Below, in pieces: positions 5,093 through 6,017 of a DNA stretch of 6,017 bases (within the stretch, counting starts at the first letter, position 1; every line of letters begins with the position of its first letter). The position numbers were made by a program, and so were the translations under genes. The notes below the pieces were generated by a model. It worked only from the letters and a program-made list of their open reading frames with translations. It ran no database searches and was not told the origin of the DNA. The stretch comes from Candidatus Bathyarchaeota archaeon. GTDB lineage: Archaea > Thermoproteota > Bathyarchaeia > RBG-16-48-13 > GCA-020345945. Where the stretch lies: NCBI GenBank assembly GCA_020345945.1, contig CP070773.1:152358-158374 (forward strand), given 5' to 3'.

Positions 5093-6017
5093 TCATAGTT
5101 GTCCCTTTCTCAGGATCTTTCCAATCGCCTTAGCTGCGACAATTTCTCCTTCATTCATGACGACCTGGCCGTTTACGATAGTTGCAGTTACTTTCCCTTT
5201 CGTTGCATATCCCTCGAAGGGGGAATGTCTAGCTTTAGACTCAAACTTCGAAGGGTCTATCCTGCCTTCCTCTTTAGGATCTACAATGGCGAGATCTGCG
5301 TGGTAATCTTTCTTCAGTCTTCCCCTCCTTCCTAGTCCCAATATCTCTACCGGAGCTGTAGAGGTCATACGCACGAACCTATCGAGGTTCATTCTCCCCA
5401 TAATTACTTGAGTTAACATGATCGATGCTAGGGTTTCTATTCCTGAGAAGCCTGGCGGTACGCCTGTGACTGATTCTGATTCTTTTTCTGATCTTTCATG
5501 GGGTGCATGGTCTGAAGCCAGAATGTCTACTGTTCCATCTAAAACACCTTCCCAAAGACCAAGAATGTCTTCTCGAGATCTTAACGGAGGGTTTACCATT
5601 CCCTTCGAGCCCAGCCTTCTCATCTGGGATTTGGTAAGTAAGAGGTGATGAGGTGTCACCTCACAGGTTATCGGCATCCCCATTTCCTTTGCTTCTCTGA
5701 CCATCTCAATACTCTTCTTCGTACTCAGATGGCAGAGATGGACCGGGTTCCGAACCTTTCTGATGACTTCAATGACTTTCTTCACAATCTCAGTCTCAGC
5801 TCTAGGCGGTCTCATCTCTGGATATCTTTCGGGATTGTCCAGCTCTTTTTTACTCATAGTTGCTGCTGTCTCGAACAAGACTTTACCGCTTTCTGCGTGG
5901 ATAGCCAGAGGTATTTCCTCTTTCTTTAGGATCTTGAAGACCTTTGTTAGAAGGTTAAGGTCTTCGGGATTGAGGCCATCCAGAGGATTGTATGTGAAGA
6001 GTTTGAAACCTATTACA
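5093..6017 (-). CDS. pyrC: Dihydroorotase, 5' end outside window
   Basis: Dihydroorotase closes carbamoyl-aspartate to dihydroorotate, the third step of pyrimidine synthesis. The reading frame is open to the right edge (first full codon 6016-6014), giving the last 307 residues; an internal TTG at 5878 is not the start. Visible amidohydrolase features are GFKLF (3-7 of the fragment, K5 probably the carbamylated metal-bridging Lys), AIHAES (38-43, metal His H40) and HLCHLST (93-99, metal His H96). VTPHHL (120-125), ILASDHAPH (165-173, catalytic/metal Asp D169) and GVPPGFSGIET (185-195) follow. The tail KARHSPFEGYATKGKV (261-276) and the C-terminal V-N-G-Q-V-V strand are typical of dihydroorotase rather than hydantoinase. 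The N-terminal HxH metal motif must lie beyond the edge. Allantoinase or another cyclic amidohydrolase is the alternative. The stop lies 11 bases from that of the convergent CBS gene. Confidence 0.88.
   Translation of the reverse strand, partial: VIGFKLFTYNPLDGLNPEDLNLLTKVFKILKKEEIPLAIHAESGKVLFETAATMSKKELDNPERYPEMRPPRAETEIVKKVIEVIRKVRNPVHLCHLSTKKSIEMVREAKEMGMPITCEVTPHHLLLTKSQMRRLGSKGMVNPPLRSREDILGLWEGVLDGTVDILASDHAPHERSEKESESVTGVPPGFSGIETLASIMLTQVIMGRMNLDRFVRMTSTAPVEILGLGRRGRLKKDYHADLAIVDPKEEGRIDPSKFESKARHSPFEGYATKGKVTATIVNGQVVMNEGEIVAAKAIGKILRKGQL

Noticed and set aside
5876..5878. TTG at 5878 as the dihydroorotase start
   Set aside because: The frame continues upstream to the window edge and encodes the conserved GFKLF and HAE metal-site motifs, so the gene is truncated by the window, not short.
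4942..5929. Plus-strand open frames over the CBS gene end and the dihydroorotase gene (4942-5133, 5099-5335, 5418-5648, 5645-5929)
   Set aside because: They overlap strongly supported genes in other frames and encode low-complexity, motif-free peptides.
1..6017. CRISPR array, insertion sequence, tRNA or rRNA gene, toxin-antitoxin or phage module
   Set aside because: No spaced repeat array, terminal inverted repeats, transposase motifs or cloverleaf-like sequence was seen on either strand by eye. The genes are core archaeal functions, with similar base composition throughout.

Overview
The window looks archaeal. It carries a two-subunit class I fumarase, a NFACT-family (Rqc2/RqcH-like) protein of archaeal layout, a CBS-pair protein with a C-terminal zinc ribbon, and several TTG starts behind clear Shine-Dalgarno motifs. 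Small archaeal-style proteins sit between them. Family resemblance recalled from memory leans towards a TACK lineage such as Bathyarchaeia, with Asgard not excluded. The sequence alone does not settle the phylum. No mobile element, phage gene, CRISPR array or RNA gene was found.

Layout. Positions 21-1455 (minus strand) hold the fumarase alpha and beta genes as an overlapping, probably translationally coupled pair, with a hint of a further cistron running off the left edge. A divergent intergenic region (1456-1763) separates them from a plus-strand gene for a 114-residue protein of unknown function that contains a duplicated short motif (1764-2108). A three-helix membrane protein resembling EMC6 lies convergent to it on the minus strand (2123-2401). 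About 60 bases separate that gene from the divergent NFACT gene (2465-4474), which is followed on the same strand by the CBS/zinc-ribbon gene (4500-5081). A dihydroorotase gene on the minus strand (5093 to the right edge) is convergent with it, and its 5' end lies outside the window.

How the genes fit together. The fumarase interconverts fumarate and malate, and dihydroorotase belongs to pyrimidine synthesis. NFACT proteins act on stalled large ribosomal subunits, and EMC6-like proteins partner with Oxa1/YidC-type membrane insertases. The NFACT gene and the EMC6-like gene therefore both plausibly concern the fate of nascent chains, but the link here is adjacency only.

Most of the window is core metabolism and housekeeping, and I see no complete new defence or mobile system. 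The points most worth a second look are the EMC6-like protein, the Asp-to-Glu change in the NFACT Asp-Arg motif, and the duplicated-motif orphan protein.
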